Part shown: piece by piece, positions 18,448 to 26,728 of the stretch
Numbering within the stretch: the first letter of the stretch is position 1
Layout: the number at the start of each line of letters is the position of its first letter
NCBI GenBank assembly: GCA_022842935.1
Contig: JALHOP010000013.1
Coordinates: 1 to 64,000 of the forward strand
DNA: 64,000 bases
Reading direction: 5' to 3'
DNA from: Myxococcota bacterium
GTDB taxonomy: Bacteria; Myxococcota; XYA12-FULL-58-9; JALHOP01
Made by a program: the position numbers and the translations under genes
The notes under the pieces: generated by a model
Told to the model about the DNA's origin: nothing
The model's input: the letters and a program-made list of their open reading frames with translations, nothing else
Database searches by the model: none

Positions 18448-21321
18448 CTACCGGCAGCTCGCCGAGAGGGTCGCTGTCTTGCCGGCCACCACGTGAGCCG
18501 TGTCTTTCATCTGTTTGCCGTCGGGGCACTCGAAGCGCACGGTGTAGTCGCCTTCGTAGACGTCGAGGCGCAGTGGCGTCTCGACTGGCTGGCGCGAGCC
18601 GATGCGAACCCAGGCCCAGGGCGTCGCGTTTACAGCCAGCGACCCGCGACGCAGCTTGATGTCGATGGTCTCGACGGCTCCGGCGCTGACGCGGATCTTG
18701 CGCGTCATGCTGATGCCTTCTCGGTCGTTGACGAGGCGCAGCTTTTGCTGGCCAACCTCGAGCGCCACGCGCTTGAGAGGCGTGTCGCCGAGCAAGCGCT
18801 CACCCATGTACACCTTGAGCGGGACGGACGAGTCGATACTCACGTAGCCCTTGCCTGCGGCTTTTGGAGCTCGGGCGCCGTCGGCTTCGTCGTCGTCGTC
18901 GCGCGCCTCGCGCACCAAGGTCGGTGAGGGCTTGTTGACGAGCGCGGGACGGTCGGATTTGTCGGGAGCGCGGGCTTCCGAACGCGGTAGCGGGGCCGGG
19001 GAGGGCGTAGCCTTCGGCGATGCGTTCGGCGGTGTCGCCGTGGGCAGGGCCCCTGGGGCGACGACCTTGTCGAGGGTCGTCTCGAAGAACCGACGCTCGC
19101 CTGGTTCGACGTAGAGCTGGTCGATACGCGTCGTATGACCAGCGAGCTTGAGCTCGATCTTGTGCTGCATGGCACCGTCGACGCGCACGTCGGTCACCGG
19201 CGTCGTGCCGCGCTTCTCGCCATCAACCCAGAGCTCAGCGCCCGGCGGTGTCGTCATCACCACGAGCGTCGCCTTCTCGGTGCCCGCTTCAGCGGTCAAC
19301 TCGGCGAACAGCGGCTCTGGTACGATGTCTTCTTCGACCTTGGGGAGCGCCTGCTTGACGATGACGTAACCATCCTTGATGAACTCGGCCTCAAGCATTG
19401 CGTCGACGGGGATGCCTTCGCTCACCGTAAACGGCGTTCGGGCTCCGTCATAGCGGGCGTTGAGCATGTCGGCGCCAAGGCCATAGAAGACGATATGGGC
19501 GCCGCGTGGTTCGGAGTCGATGGCAAGCGGGCCGGAGCGTGGCAGCTCTCCGGGGGCTCTACGGTGCGAGGCGTAGACGAGGATGATGGCAGCTGCGATG
19601 CCGAAGACCAGTACGACCAGGGCGATGCGCGGTAGCCAAGGTGTAGGCGGCGGCTCGGGGATGGCGCGCGCCTCGGCGAGTTGATCGTGTTTGACTTCGA
19701 CCATACCCTCGGGCGCGATAGGCTGCTGCACAACGAGCTCGGGGACAGCCTGGGTCGCGGTTTGCGACTCAGAAAGACTGCCCTCCGAGTTGCCCCAATC
19801 ACTGTCGGCTTCGCGTTGGAGGGCACGCGCTACCGCGCTGCTCGTGGACTCGCGGGGTCGTGATTCGCTCGGTTCCCAGCCGGGGATCTCACCACTCTGC
19901 GAATCGATCGCGATGCTCGCTTCGTTGCCCCAGGCACCGCTGCCGTCACTCTTGCCCGACTTGCTGCCGCGACTCTTCTGGCCGCTGCCTTCCATCACGG
20001 TCTCTTCGCCGCCGAGCGAAGCACGCGAGCTCTTCGATGGACGGGACGGGGAGCTCTTGGCTGCTTTCGAGGCCGCAAGGGCTGCGGCGTGCCGTTCGCT
20101 CACGCTGGTCTCCTCTTCGAGCTCCGAAACCGAGACGCTGACCTCTTCGGCTTTCGTGGACGCTTCGGTCGAACGTGAGCTTCGTGATGAGGCCCAGTCG
20201 TCCTTCGGACGCGAGCCGCTCTTCGAGCCTTTGTCTTTGTCCTTCTTCTTGCCGTTCGGCGTGAAGCTGGACGGACGCGTTGCGGGGCCGAGCAACATGT
20301 CGTCGGCGAGCTTCTCGGCGAAGAGGTCCTGCATGTACGGGCCGAGGCTTGAGGCGCCCGTCGCCTGACCCCGCTTGACCAGGAACTTCTCGAGAGCTTC
20401 GCGCAGGTCGCCGGCCGTCTGGTAGCGGTCGTCGGGATCGTGCGCCAGCGCCTTCATCAGGATGGCTTCGAACTCCCGGTCGTATTTCGGGACGATCTCG
20501 GAGGGCTTGGTGACCTTGCAGTCGATGACCGCGTGCAAGGTCTCGAGCTCGGTCTCGCGCTTGAAGAGCCGAACGCCGGTCGTGACTTCGTAAAGGGTGA
20601 TGCCAAGCGCGAAAATGTCGGTGCGGGCATCGATAGGGTCGCCGGCAGCCTGCTCGGGCGACATGTACGAATATTTGCCCTTCAGGACGCCGATGCGTGT
20701 TTCGGCCAGCTTGCCTGACGCCTTGGCGACCCCGAAGTCGACGATCTTCACGTGCCCGTCGTAGGTGACGAGAATGTTCTGCGGGCTTACGTCGCGGTGG
20801 ACGATGCCGAGGGGGCGGCCGTCGATCGAGGTCTGACGATGCGCAATGTCGAGTCCAGCGGCCGCACCCATGATGACCTGGGCGGCGGGCTCGAGCGGCA
20901 TGGCCCGGCCGCGAGCGACCTCTTGGTTGTAGATGCGCCGCAGGTCTTCGCCGCGCACGTACTCCATGGCGATGTAGTAGGAGCCCTGGACCCGGCCGAT
21001 GTCGTAAATCTGCGCAATGTTCGGGTGGACGAGGTTCGCCGCGATGCGCGCCTCGTCCTGGAACATGTTGATGAAGTCTTCTTGCTCGCCCAGGTGGGGG
21101 AGGATGCGTTTAATGCAGACCAGACGCTCGAAACCGCCAATGCCGGTCTGCTTGGCAAGGAACACCTCGGCCATGCCGCCAGCAGCGATTTTTCGCAGGA
21201 TCTCGTAGTTACCGAAGCGTTCGGAGGACATCGGTGTGCTTGAGCGCGAGAGAGAGGCGTTTTTTGGCCGCTTTTTCGGCTTCTCCGCCTCCTCCTCTTG
21301 AACCTGCGACGCTCTAGTCAT
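18448..21321 (-). CDS. Ser/Thr protein kinase with membrane anchor and PEGA-like repeats
   Basis: Eukaryote-like kinase of 957 residues. The catalytic domain (~38-300) has the Gly loop KIAAGGMAEVF, the ATP Lys in VCIKRI, HRDVSPQNIL, DFGVAK and SPEQ, so it should be active. A long low-complexity Ser/Lys/Glu-rich linker follows (~370-550), then one transmembrane helix (~560-582). The extracytoplasmic part contains several PEGA-like beta modules (LAIDSEPRGAHIVFYG; VVMTTPPGAELWVDG; GYVSIDSSVPLKVYMGE). The ATG at 21321 is preceded by AGG at 6 bases. An internal ATG at 21231 would remove a charged 30-residue leader. It probably senses an envelope signal; the PP2C phosphatase at 56509 could reverse its action. 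Confidence 0.92.
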   Translation of the reverse strand: MTRASQVQEEEAEKPKKRPKNASLSRSSTPMSSERFGNYEILRKIAAGGMAEVFLAKQTGIGGFERLVCIKRILPHLGEQEDFINMFQDEARIAANLVHPNIAQIYDIGRVQGSYYIAMEYVRGEDLRRIYNQEVARGRAMPLEPAAQVIMGAAAGLDIAHRQTSIDGRPLGIVHRDVSPQNILVTYDGHVKIVDFGVAKASGKLAETRIGVLKGKYSYMSPEQAAGDPIDARTDIFALGITLYEVTTGVRLFKRETELETLHAVIDCKVTKPSEIVPKYDREFEAILMKALAHDPDDRYQTAGDLREALEKFLVKRGQATGASSLGPYMQDLFAEKLADDMLLGPATRPSSFTPNGKKKDKDKGSKSGSRPKDDWASSRSSRSTEASTKAEEVSVSVSELEEETSVSERHAAALAASKAAKSSPSRPSKSSRASLGGEETVMEGSGQKSRGSKSGKSDGSGAWGNEASIAIDSQSGEIPGWEPSESRPRESTSSAVARALQREADSDWGNSEGSLSESQTATQAVPELVVQQPIAPEGMVEVKHDQLAEARAIPEPPPTPWLPRIALVVLVFGIAAAIILVYASHRRAPGELPRSGPLAIDSEPRGAHIVFYGLGADMLNARYDGARTPFTVSEGIPVDAMLEAEFIKDGYVIVKQALPKVEEDIVPEPLFAELTAEAGTEKATLVVMTTPPGAELWVDGEKRGTTPVTDVRVDGAMQHKIELKLAGHTTRIDQLYVEPGERRFFETTLDKVVAPGALPTATPPNASPKATPSPAPLPRSEARAPDKSDRPALVNKPSPTLVREARDDDDEADGARAPKAAGKGYVSIDSSVPLKVYMGERLLGDTPLKRVALEVGQQKLRLVNDREGISMTRKIRVSAGAVETIDIKLRRGSLAVNATPWAWVRIGSRQPVETPLRLDVYEGDYTVRFECPDGKQMKDTAHVVAGKTATLSASCR

Positions 21322-21501
21322 GTCACACCTGTCTAGGCCTCGCAAAGATGGGGAAGTGCGCCCGCTTGGCTGGGTCACCGCAGGTATGCGGTTCTATGAG
21401 CGTACACGTACCCATTGTCGTCATCTTTGAGTTATCGGCGACGCAGAAAAAGTGTTGCTAGGGCTGTCTTTCCGGCGCGCGGGCACATAAAGAGGTACAC
21501 C

Positions 21502-21536
21502 CTCGGGGCCCTAGCCCCGGGTTTTTTAAGGGCCCC
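21502..21536 (+). promoter_or_regulatory. terminator-like leader hairpin with alternative pairing (candidate attenuator)
   Basis: CGGGGC (21504-21509) pairs with GCCCCG (21514-21519) around a 4-base loop, and six T residues follow at 21522-21527. This is an intrinsic terminator 42 bases before the next start codon. GGGGCCC (21505-21511) can instead pair perfectly with GGGCCCC (21530-21536), which would break the terminator stem. This is the layout of an attenuator. The ligand or trigger is unknown, and another hairpin (CCCGCG/CGCGGG) follows downstream. Confidence 0.5.
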
Positions 21537-21569
21537 CGCGAGTCGCGGGCCGTAAGGAGATGTCGCCCA

Positions 21570-22718
21570 GTGAAGCTTGCTCCCCCGCACCTCGTTTTCA
21601 ATGACGCCAAACTTCGCGACAAATACGCCCGCCGTCGCATGCCCATGACCACCATGTACGAGGCGTACTTCGACGGCGCCATCGACATCGTTGGTGACAT
21701 GAATGCGTTTTTGCGGACGCGCAATGACGTCGTCACGTTCTCGATTACGAAGTCGCACCTGAAATGGGCGATTACCAACTTCATCCCGGAAGTCACGGTC
21801 CACACCAAGAGCCAGGACACGCGGATCGTTCGCGAGCACTACGACCGCGGCAACGACTTCTTCGGCTGGTTCTTGGGCGAGCGCATGGTCTACACCTCGG
21901 GCTTCTTCACGAACCCCGGCGAGACGCTCGAGCAGGCTCAGGACAACAAGCTCAACCTCGTTTGCCAGAAGCTGCAGCTCAAGCCGGGCGACAAGCTCCT
22001 CGACATCGGCTGCGGCTGGGGCACCATGGTGCGCCACGCGGCTCGCGAGTACGGCGCGGATGCGACAGGCGTTACGCTATCGCGGAATCAGACCGAGATG
22101 GCAATGGAGCGCATCAAGGCTGACGGCACGCAGGACCGCGCGCGCATTCTGTGCTGCGACTACCGCGACACGCCGAAGAAGACCTTCGACAAGATTGTCT
22201 CCCTCGAGATGGTCGAGCACGTTGGCGTGAAGAACCTCAAGGGGTTCTACGAGATGTGCTACGAGCTGCTCGCGGACGACGGTTTGTTCTTGCTGCAGTG
22301 GACCGGCTTGCGTCGCGGCCTGCGTCCCGAGGACCTCATCTGGGGCTTGTTCATGAACAAGTACATCTTCCCCGGTGCGGACGCCTCGCTTTGCCCGTCG
22401 CCGATGATCAAGGTGATGGAGAAGGCCGGCTTCGAGATGCACACCGCCGAAAACGTGACCATTCACTACGGCTTGACCATGAAGAAGTGGCACGAGAACT
22501 GGCTGTCGAATCGCGAGGCCATCGTCGCCAAGTACGGCGAGCGCTGGTTCCGCATCTGGAACCTGTTCCTGCCGTGGTCGATCATCGTGGCCGAGCAGGG
22601 TAACGCCGCGTGCTTCCAGATCTTGCTCAACAAGAATATCGATAGCTTCGACCGCCGCCGCTTCATTGGCGAGAAGGCGTCGCTGGGCGATCGGATGCCG
22701 GCCATCAAGGTGGCCTAA
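21570..22718 (+). CDS. cyclopropane-fatty-acyl-phospholipid synthase family methyltransferase
   Basis: Cytosolic or membrane-peripheral SAM enzyme of 382 residues, similar to CFA synthases that methylenate unsaturated acyl chains of phospholipids. It has the family IVREHYDRGNDFFGWFLG block, SAM motif I LLDIGCGWGT, GVTLSRNQTEMA, and SLEMVEHVGVKN. The C-terminal block with IWNLFLPWS fits the long form of the family. The start is a GTG at 21570 with AAGGAG at 21554-21559, ten bases away. The gene sits behind a terminator-like leader and ends before a strong terminator, so it is likely monocistronic. The exact modification (cyclopropane, methyl branch or another C-methylation) cannot be told. Confidence 0.9.
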   Translation: MKLAPPHLVFNDAKLRDKYARRRMPMTTMYEAYFDGAIDIVGDMNAFLRTRNDVVTFSITKSHLKWAITNFIPEVTVHTKSQDTRIVREHYDRGNDFFGWFLGERMVYTSGFFTNPGETLEQAQDNKLNLVCQKLQLKPGDKLLDIGCGWGTMVRHAAREYGADATGVTLSRNQTEMAMERIKADGTQDRARILCCDYRDTPKKTFDKIVSLEMVEHVGVKNLKGFYEMCYELLADDGLFLLQWTGLRRGLRPEDLIWGLFMNKYIFPGADASLCPSPMIKVMEKAGFEMHTAENVTIHYGLTMKKWHENWLSNREAIVAKYGERWFRIWNLFLPWSIIVAEQGNAACFQILLNKNIDSFDRRRFIGEKASLGDRMPAIKVA

Positions 22719-22734
22719 AGAGGCACTTGGGTAA

Positions 22735-22789
22735 CGAACGCGCGGCCGCGGCGGGTGATATCCATCTGCCGCGGCCGTTCGCGTTTTTT
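22735..22789 (+). terminator. intrinsic terminator after the CFA-synthase-like gene
   Basis: A long GC-rich stem (GCCGCGGC paired with a second GCCGCGGC, extended by CGAACG with CGTTCG through a small bulge) ends just before six T residues at 22784-22789, 16 bases after the stop codon. Clear rightward intrinsic terminator. Confidence 0.85.
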
Positions 22790-22941
22790 GGCCCAAGCAA
22801 GCGGTTACCCCCCGGGCGGGGGGGGCCTGCCAGGGTGTCCGTGTGGCACACCGGATGACGCGACGGCAGAGTTGCCATCGAGTAAACAGTAACTTGGCTT
22901 GTTTCGCGTCGCGTAGACGCGGCCACCCGGGAGCTTTCCCC

Positions 22942-23568
22942 ATGTCCACTGCCCCCGTTCGTGATCCTGCGGTGCGCGGACCCATGCCGGCCGCCGCTGA
23001 TCCCCTGGCGGTCTTCGCAAACCCGGGCGGTCGTCCGTTGCCCGCCGCCCAGGCCGCAAACCTCGGCCGCGCCGTTGATGCACTGCTCGCGTCTGGACGC
23101 GATACAGCGACCGGTCTCGCGCAGCTGCTGCAGAACATGCCGGCCGGTCAACGTGCCGCCGCTCTGGCCTATCTTTCGACCAACCACCTCCAGCGCCTTG
23201 GCGGAGATCCTGCCCAGGCTGCCCAAGCCGAGAAGCTCCGGGGTGCGCTCACTTCCCTCGCTCAGTCGTCCGATCCACGCCGCGCGCAGCCTCAGCGCCC
23301 GCAGGATGGGCAGGCACAAGCGCCTGGGCAGGGCTCCGACTTTTTCAAGATCCCGATCATCGGTTGGATCGGAGCGGTCTTCGCCGCGTTCTTCGGCCAG
23401 GGTCCTCTCGCGCAACAGCGCGGCGCCCAGAGCCCTCCCGGTGACACCGGGCCGCGCGAGCCACAGGCTCCGACGCGCGCCGCGCCCGTCGCGACGCCGC
23501 CTCGCCGTGAACCGGCTCCGAGCCCGGCCCCGGTGCCGTACGTCGAACCCCCATTCGGGCCCCGCTAG
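22942..23568 (+). CDS. Pro/Ala-rich hypothetical protein
   Basis: The 208-residue product starts MSTAPVRDPAVRGPMP at an ATG with GGGAGC seven bases before it. An upstream TTG in the same frame would add 33 residues with no good site. It has no signal peptide. The middle (~residues 40-115) is helical and Ala/Leu-rich (ALAYLSTNHLQRLGG). One short hydrophobic stretch (IPIIGWIGAVFAAFFG, ~143-158) could insert in a membrane. The tail is Pro/Arg-rich. Composition and lack of signal resemble the N-terminal parts of the proteins at 560, 15306 and 18375. Function unknown. Confidence 0.65.
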   Translation: MSTAPVRDPAVRGPMPAAADPLAVFANPGGRPLPAAQAANLGRAVDALLASGRDTATGLAQLLQNMPAGQRAAALAYLSTNHLQRLGGDPAQAAQAEKLRGALTSLAQSSDPRRAQPQRPQDGQAQAPGQGSDFFKIPIIGWIGAVFAAFFGQGPLAQQRGAQSPPGDTGPREPQAPTRAAPVATPPRREPAPSPAPVPYVEPPFGPR

Positions 23569-23589
23569 TCATAAGAGCGCGAGATTTGG

Positions 23590-23621
23590 AACTGCGCGAT
23601 CGTTCCCCTGATTGCGCAGTT
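23590..23621. other. 11-bp inverted repeat in intergenic DNA
   Basis: AACTGCGCGAT (23590-23600) pairs with ATTGCGCAGTT (23611-23621) through one G-T wobble around a 10-base loop. It lies 21 bases after a stop codon and 120 bases before the next gene. It could be a factor-assisted terminator or an operator; there is no T-tract. Confidence 0.4.
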
Positions 23622-23741
23622 GGACTCTGACCTCCTGCGTGACCGCCAAGAAAGTGGGTCCATGTAACCCAGCGGTGTAGCCTGATGGGGTAGGCGCTTC
23701 GAGCTGAGGGGCTCGCGGCGGCGTGGTCGAGGTTCATCGCT

Positions 23742-24839
23742 TTGCAGGCCGATCAGCGTATCGCCGTGCTCATCCACCGTCACCGCGCCGTGCGCAAGGT
23801 CTTGCACGGTCAGCTTTCGGCTTGGGGCTACGAGGTCGTCGAGCAGCACGACGCAAGCGCGTCGCCGACGTTGGGTCTCGTCGAGGCGAGTGCCTCCGAG
23901 GCGATGCGCAGCCTGGCGCACAGCTTTCCGAACCTCCCGCTGCTCGGCATCGCCAGCGTGCGGCGACCGTTCGACGTCTTCGATGCCATGCGGCACGGCG
24001 CTTGGAACTGCGTCGTGCTCCAGGACATTCACGCTGTACGTGACGCCGTGGGAGCCAATCGTCCGGGCCCGGGCGACGTCGACCCGCTCCGGCGCACGAT
24101 CGATCGTTTGCTCGCAAGCCAGCGCGAACCCGCTTCCACGCCGCTCGTGACGGGGGCTAGCAACGTTCAGGATCATCTCGCGAGCATGCGCGCGCTCTCG
24201 AAGGGGGCGGGCGACCGCATCAACAACCCGCTGACCATCGTCAAGGCAGCGCTCGAGAACGCGCGTGACGTCCTCGAGGAGCTCGAGCCCAACGCGCGTG
24301 ACACTGAGCGGATCGAAGAGCTCAAGGCTGCCCTGAGGGACTGCGGGCCGGCCGTCGAGCGCATGCTCGCGGTGTCGCAGGGGCTTCGTTCCTTCGCATT
24401 GCCCGGCAACGCGGTGCTCGGCAACGTGGATGTCGCCCGGATCATCCGCGAGATCGCGCCCACCTGCGAGATCGTGTGTCCGCCGGCGACGCGTGTGTTC
24501 GCGAACGAAGCCGGTGTACGCGAGGCATTCACCGCGATTGTCGCCAACGCCGTGGAGAGCTACTCCGCTGAAGCGGACGATAAGCCCATCAACGTCACCG
24601 TGACTGTCGTAAAACCGAACGTCGAAGTGGAGGTGCGTGATCGCGGCGTTGGTATGTCCGAAACGGTCCTCGGACGCGCCTTCGAGCCGTTCTTCACGCA
24701 CGGTAAGGGTCTAGGTGCGCTTGGTCTCGGGCTTACTCTCGCGCGCGAGCGCATCAGGGTCATGGGGGGAGAGATCCGCTTGGCTTCGGTCGTTGATGGC
24801 GGCACCACCGTCCAAGTCCGCTTACCGTGTGGCGTGTAG
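23742..24839 (+). CDS. histidine-kinase-like protein lacking the phospho-acceptor His
   Basis: The 365-residue product has a receiver-like N-terminal domain (~1-125) without the conserved acidic pocket or phospho-acceptor Asp. A dimerisation segment with INNPLTIVKAALENA follows, then a well-conserved HATPase domain: FTAIVANAVESYS (N box), RDRGVGMS (G1), FEPFFTHGKG (F box) and GALGLGLTLARER (G2). In the H box the usual A-H-E-I-N-N-P-L reads G-D-R-I-N-N-P-L, so the phospho-acceptor His is Asp158. It may bind ATP without autophosphorylating. The TTG start at 23742 follows GAGG by nine bases. No response regulator is adjacent. Confidence 0.8.
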   Translation: MQADQRIAVLIHRHRAVRKVLHGQLSAWGYEVVEQHDASASPTLGLVEASASEAMRSLAHSFPNLPLLGIASVRRPFDVFDAMRHGAWNCVVLQDIHAVRDAVGANRPGPGDVDPLRRTIDRLLASQREPASTPLVTGASNVQDHLASMRALSKGAGDRINNPLTIVKAALENARDVLEELEPNARDTERIEELKAALRDCGPAVERMLAVSQGLRSFALPGNAVLGNVDVARIIREIAPTCEIVCPPATRVFANEAGVREAFTAIVANAVESYSAEADDKPINVTVTVVKPNVEVEVRDRGVGMSETVLGRAFEPFFTHGKGLGALGLGLTLARERIRVMGGEIRLASVVDGGTTVQVRLPCGV

Positions 24840-24909
24840 ACACCGCCGCTCCTTACAAGCTGCCGTCCGCGCGGCGCGACTACTTCCCAATCCATGCGAG
24901 CAGACGGGG

Positions 24910-25386
24910 TTAGTAGCCGGGCCCACCCGCTATGCAGCGCCCGTCGATACACATCGCGCCGCCCGCGGCGCGGAATTGACAAGCCACCGCCGGGCAGTCG
25001 GGTGGTCGCGCGCAGTCGCGCGCGTAGTCACGCGTAAGCTGCGTCACGTAGGCGCGGTTCACGGCGTGGGTGCAGCCGCATGGGTTGCCGCAGCAGCCGT
25101 CTACCTCTGGACAGAAGAGCACGCACTCGTCGTGGTCTAGACAGGCGTAGGGTGGGGGAGCTGGCGGTTGTTCGCTACGCGGCGCCGGGTCGCTATGCGG
25201 TGGGCGCGGTTCATCGGTGGGACTGCCGGCGGCCTGCTTGCGCGGGGAGGGCGCGGCGCAGGCGCAAACCAACGCGATGCTCACGGAAAGGCACGCCCGG
25301 CGTGTCGTGGAGATTCCCGTCGTCGCAGACCCGAGACGGTGGCGCGGCCAAGACCCGTCGCCCTCGGGCAGACGTGGCCCAGTCAC
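24910..25386 (-). CDS. Cys-rich lipoprotein-like hypothetical protein
   Basis: The 158-residue product has a hydrophobic stretch ending in LVCAC (lipobox-like) after an unusually long charged leader of ~35 residues. A Pro-rich linker follows, then a domain with about twelve Cys (CLDHDECVLFCPEV, DGCCGNPCGCTH, CARPPDCPAVAC, CIDGRC), likely disulfide-bonded outside the cytoplasm. The GTG at 25386 overlaps the upstream TGA by four bases. TTG at 25407 would give a larger overlap. It ends a leftward run of tmk and the CinA-like gene. No family is recognised; similar small Cys-rich lipoproteins are frequent in myxobacteria. Confidence 0.68.
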   Translation of the reverse strand: MTGPRLPEGDGSWPRHRLGSATTGISTTRRACLSVSIALVCACAAPSPRKQAAGSPTDEPRPPHSDPAPRSEQPPAPPPYACLDHDECVLFCPEVDGCCGNPCGCTHAVNRAYVTQLTRDYARDCARPPDCPAVACQFRAAGGAMCIDGRCIAGGPGY

Positions 25387-26120
25387 GGCGCGCCGTTGAC
25401 GAGCCAACTGGTGTCGACTCCGGCGAGCACATGGCTTCTTGCCGCGTCGACCTCTGCCTCATTGCGGCCATCGAAGGTGACTTTCACGAGGTAAGGCCCG
25501 TCATCGAATCGCGGATAGGAGCCAATGGCCACCGCTGGGTAAGCCCTCTGGGCCGTCGTCATGATGTCCGCAATCTTCGACTCAGGGACGTTGAAGTAGA
25601 GCACGCCCGCAAAGAAAACATCGCGCGTCAGCTCCTCCTCGAAGCTCGCCCAGCACCGCTTCACGAGGGCGGGTACGCCGGGCAACACGTACACGTTACG
25701 CATGCGGATAACCGGAACGAAGCCGAGACCTTTGGGGACGTTCACTGTGGCGCCGCGTGGCACCTCAGCCATCTTCAGGTGCGGTGGCGCGAGCCGATCC
25801 TTGTAGTACTGCTCGATCAGTCCCTTCAGAGTCGGGTCCTGGACCACGTCGACGTCGAAGGCTTTCGCGATACCCGCGATGGTGACGTCGTCATGAGTCG
25901 GGCCAACGCCGCCCGTGGTGAATACGTACGTGTGGGAGGCGGCGAGCTCGCTCACGGTGCGGCCGATGACCTCGACGTCGTCGCCGATGGTACGCGTCTC
26001 GCGCGTATCGATGCCACGTGCCCGCAGCGTGGCGAGCAAGAACGGTCCGTTCTCGTCCACCACTTTAGCGGACAAGACCTCTGCGCCGATGACGACGATG
26101 GCTGCGGTCGAAGCAGTCAT
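25383..26120 (-). CDS. CinA-like molybdopterin-binding-domain protein
   Basis: The 245-residue product is homologous to the N-terminal MoaB/Mog-like domain of CinA (competence/damage-inducible protein). It shows IVVIGAEVLSAKVVDENG, GDDVEVIGRTV, and FTTGGVGPTHDDVT, the family signature. The C-terminal nicotinamide-nucleotide amidase domain of CinA is absent. Family members hydrolyse ADP-ribose or related nucleotides; the substrate here is not proven. Its ATG overlaps the tmk stop by four bases (ATGA), and the Cys-rich lipoprotein gene follows with another 4-bp overlap. Confidence 0.87.
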   Translation of the reverse strand: MTASTAAIVVIGAEVLSAKVVDENGPFLLATLRARGIDTRETRTIGDDVEVIGRTVSELAASHTYVFTTGGVGPTHDDVTIAGIAKAFDVDVVQDPTLKGLIEQYYKDRLAPPHLKMAEVPRGATVNVPKGLGFVPVIRMRNVYVLPGVPALVKRCWASFEEELTRDVFFAGVLYFNVPESKIADIMTTAQRAYPAVAIGSYPRFDDGPYLVKVTFDGRNEAEVDAARSHVLAGVDTSWLVNGAP

Positions 26121-26719
26121 CGCCGGAGGACCTCCAAGACGTGGTGGAGGATCTCACGGTGGACGGCCTCGATGCCTGCGTCGCCGTCGATGGTGACGCT
26201 CGGGGCAGCGAGGTGCAGAGCGTGCTCGTAACGCTGCGCGATTTGCTCTTGGTGGGTTTTCGCGTCGAAGCGCTCGGCGACACCGCCGCGGGCTTTGCGA
26301 CGCTTCTCGGCGACGGGCGGATTCACCCGCACGAATATGGTGAGATCGGCGTGTCGCGCGTGCTCGTTGACGGCGCGCACGTAGTCGAGAGGCGCGATGA
26401 GCGACTGGTAAGCGAGCGACGACAAGACGTAGCGGTCCGTGATGACGTGAACCCCCGCTGCCAGCTTGGGGGCAATCTCACGCGTCACGTGATCGAGGCG
26501 ATCGGCCGCGAACAACGGGACCAGGGACATGTCGTCCAGCGGTTCTTCACGCCGCAGCGCCCGCCGCAGCAGTTGACCGATCGGACCCTGCGAGGGCTCG
26601 GCGGTGGTGTAGGCTGAAATACCCTTCGCGGCGAGCGCCTTGGCGAGCAACTCGCATTGCGTGGTCGTGCCGGCGCCGTCGATGCCTTCCAGCGCGATGA
26701 GCTTCCCCGTCTCGGCCAT
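26117..26719 (-). CDS. tmk: dTMP kinase
   Basis: Phosphorylates dTMP to dTDP in DNA precursor synthesis. The 200-residue protein has the P-loop region LEGIDGAGTTTQ, the DRY motif in VITDRYVLSSLAYQ, and LTIFVRVNPPVAEKRR, a standard thymidylate kinase order and length. The P-loop Lys normally found as GKT/S is Thr18 here (GAGTTT). I believe this variant occurs in other deltaproteobacterial-type dTMP kinases but cannot check. The gene leads a run with the CinA-like gene (4-bp overlap); the BtuF-like gene ends nine bases before it on the same strand. Confidence 0.92.
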   Translation of the reverse strand: MAETGKLIALEGIDGAGTTTQCELLAKALAAKGISAYTTAEPSQGPIGQLLRRALRREEPLDDMSLVPLFAADRLDHVTREIAPKLAAGVHVITDRYVLSSLAYQSLIAPLDYVRAVNEHARHADLTIFVRVNPPVAEKRRKARGGVAERFDAKTHQEQIAQRYEHALHLAAPSVTIDGDAGIEAVHREILHHVLEVLRR

Positions 26720-26728
26720 GCTGCATGC

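Noticed and set aside
22077-22088. Recurring CGCTATCGCG/CGCGATAGCG words across the window as a dispersed palindromic repeat
   Set aside because: Most copies fall in coding sequence as Arg-Tyr-Arg or Ala-Ile-Ala codons and have no shared flanks. Over-representation needs a word-count test against a codon-matched model.
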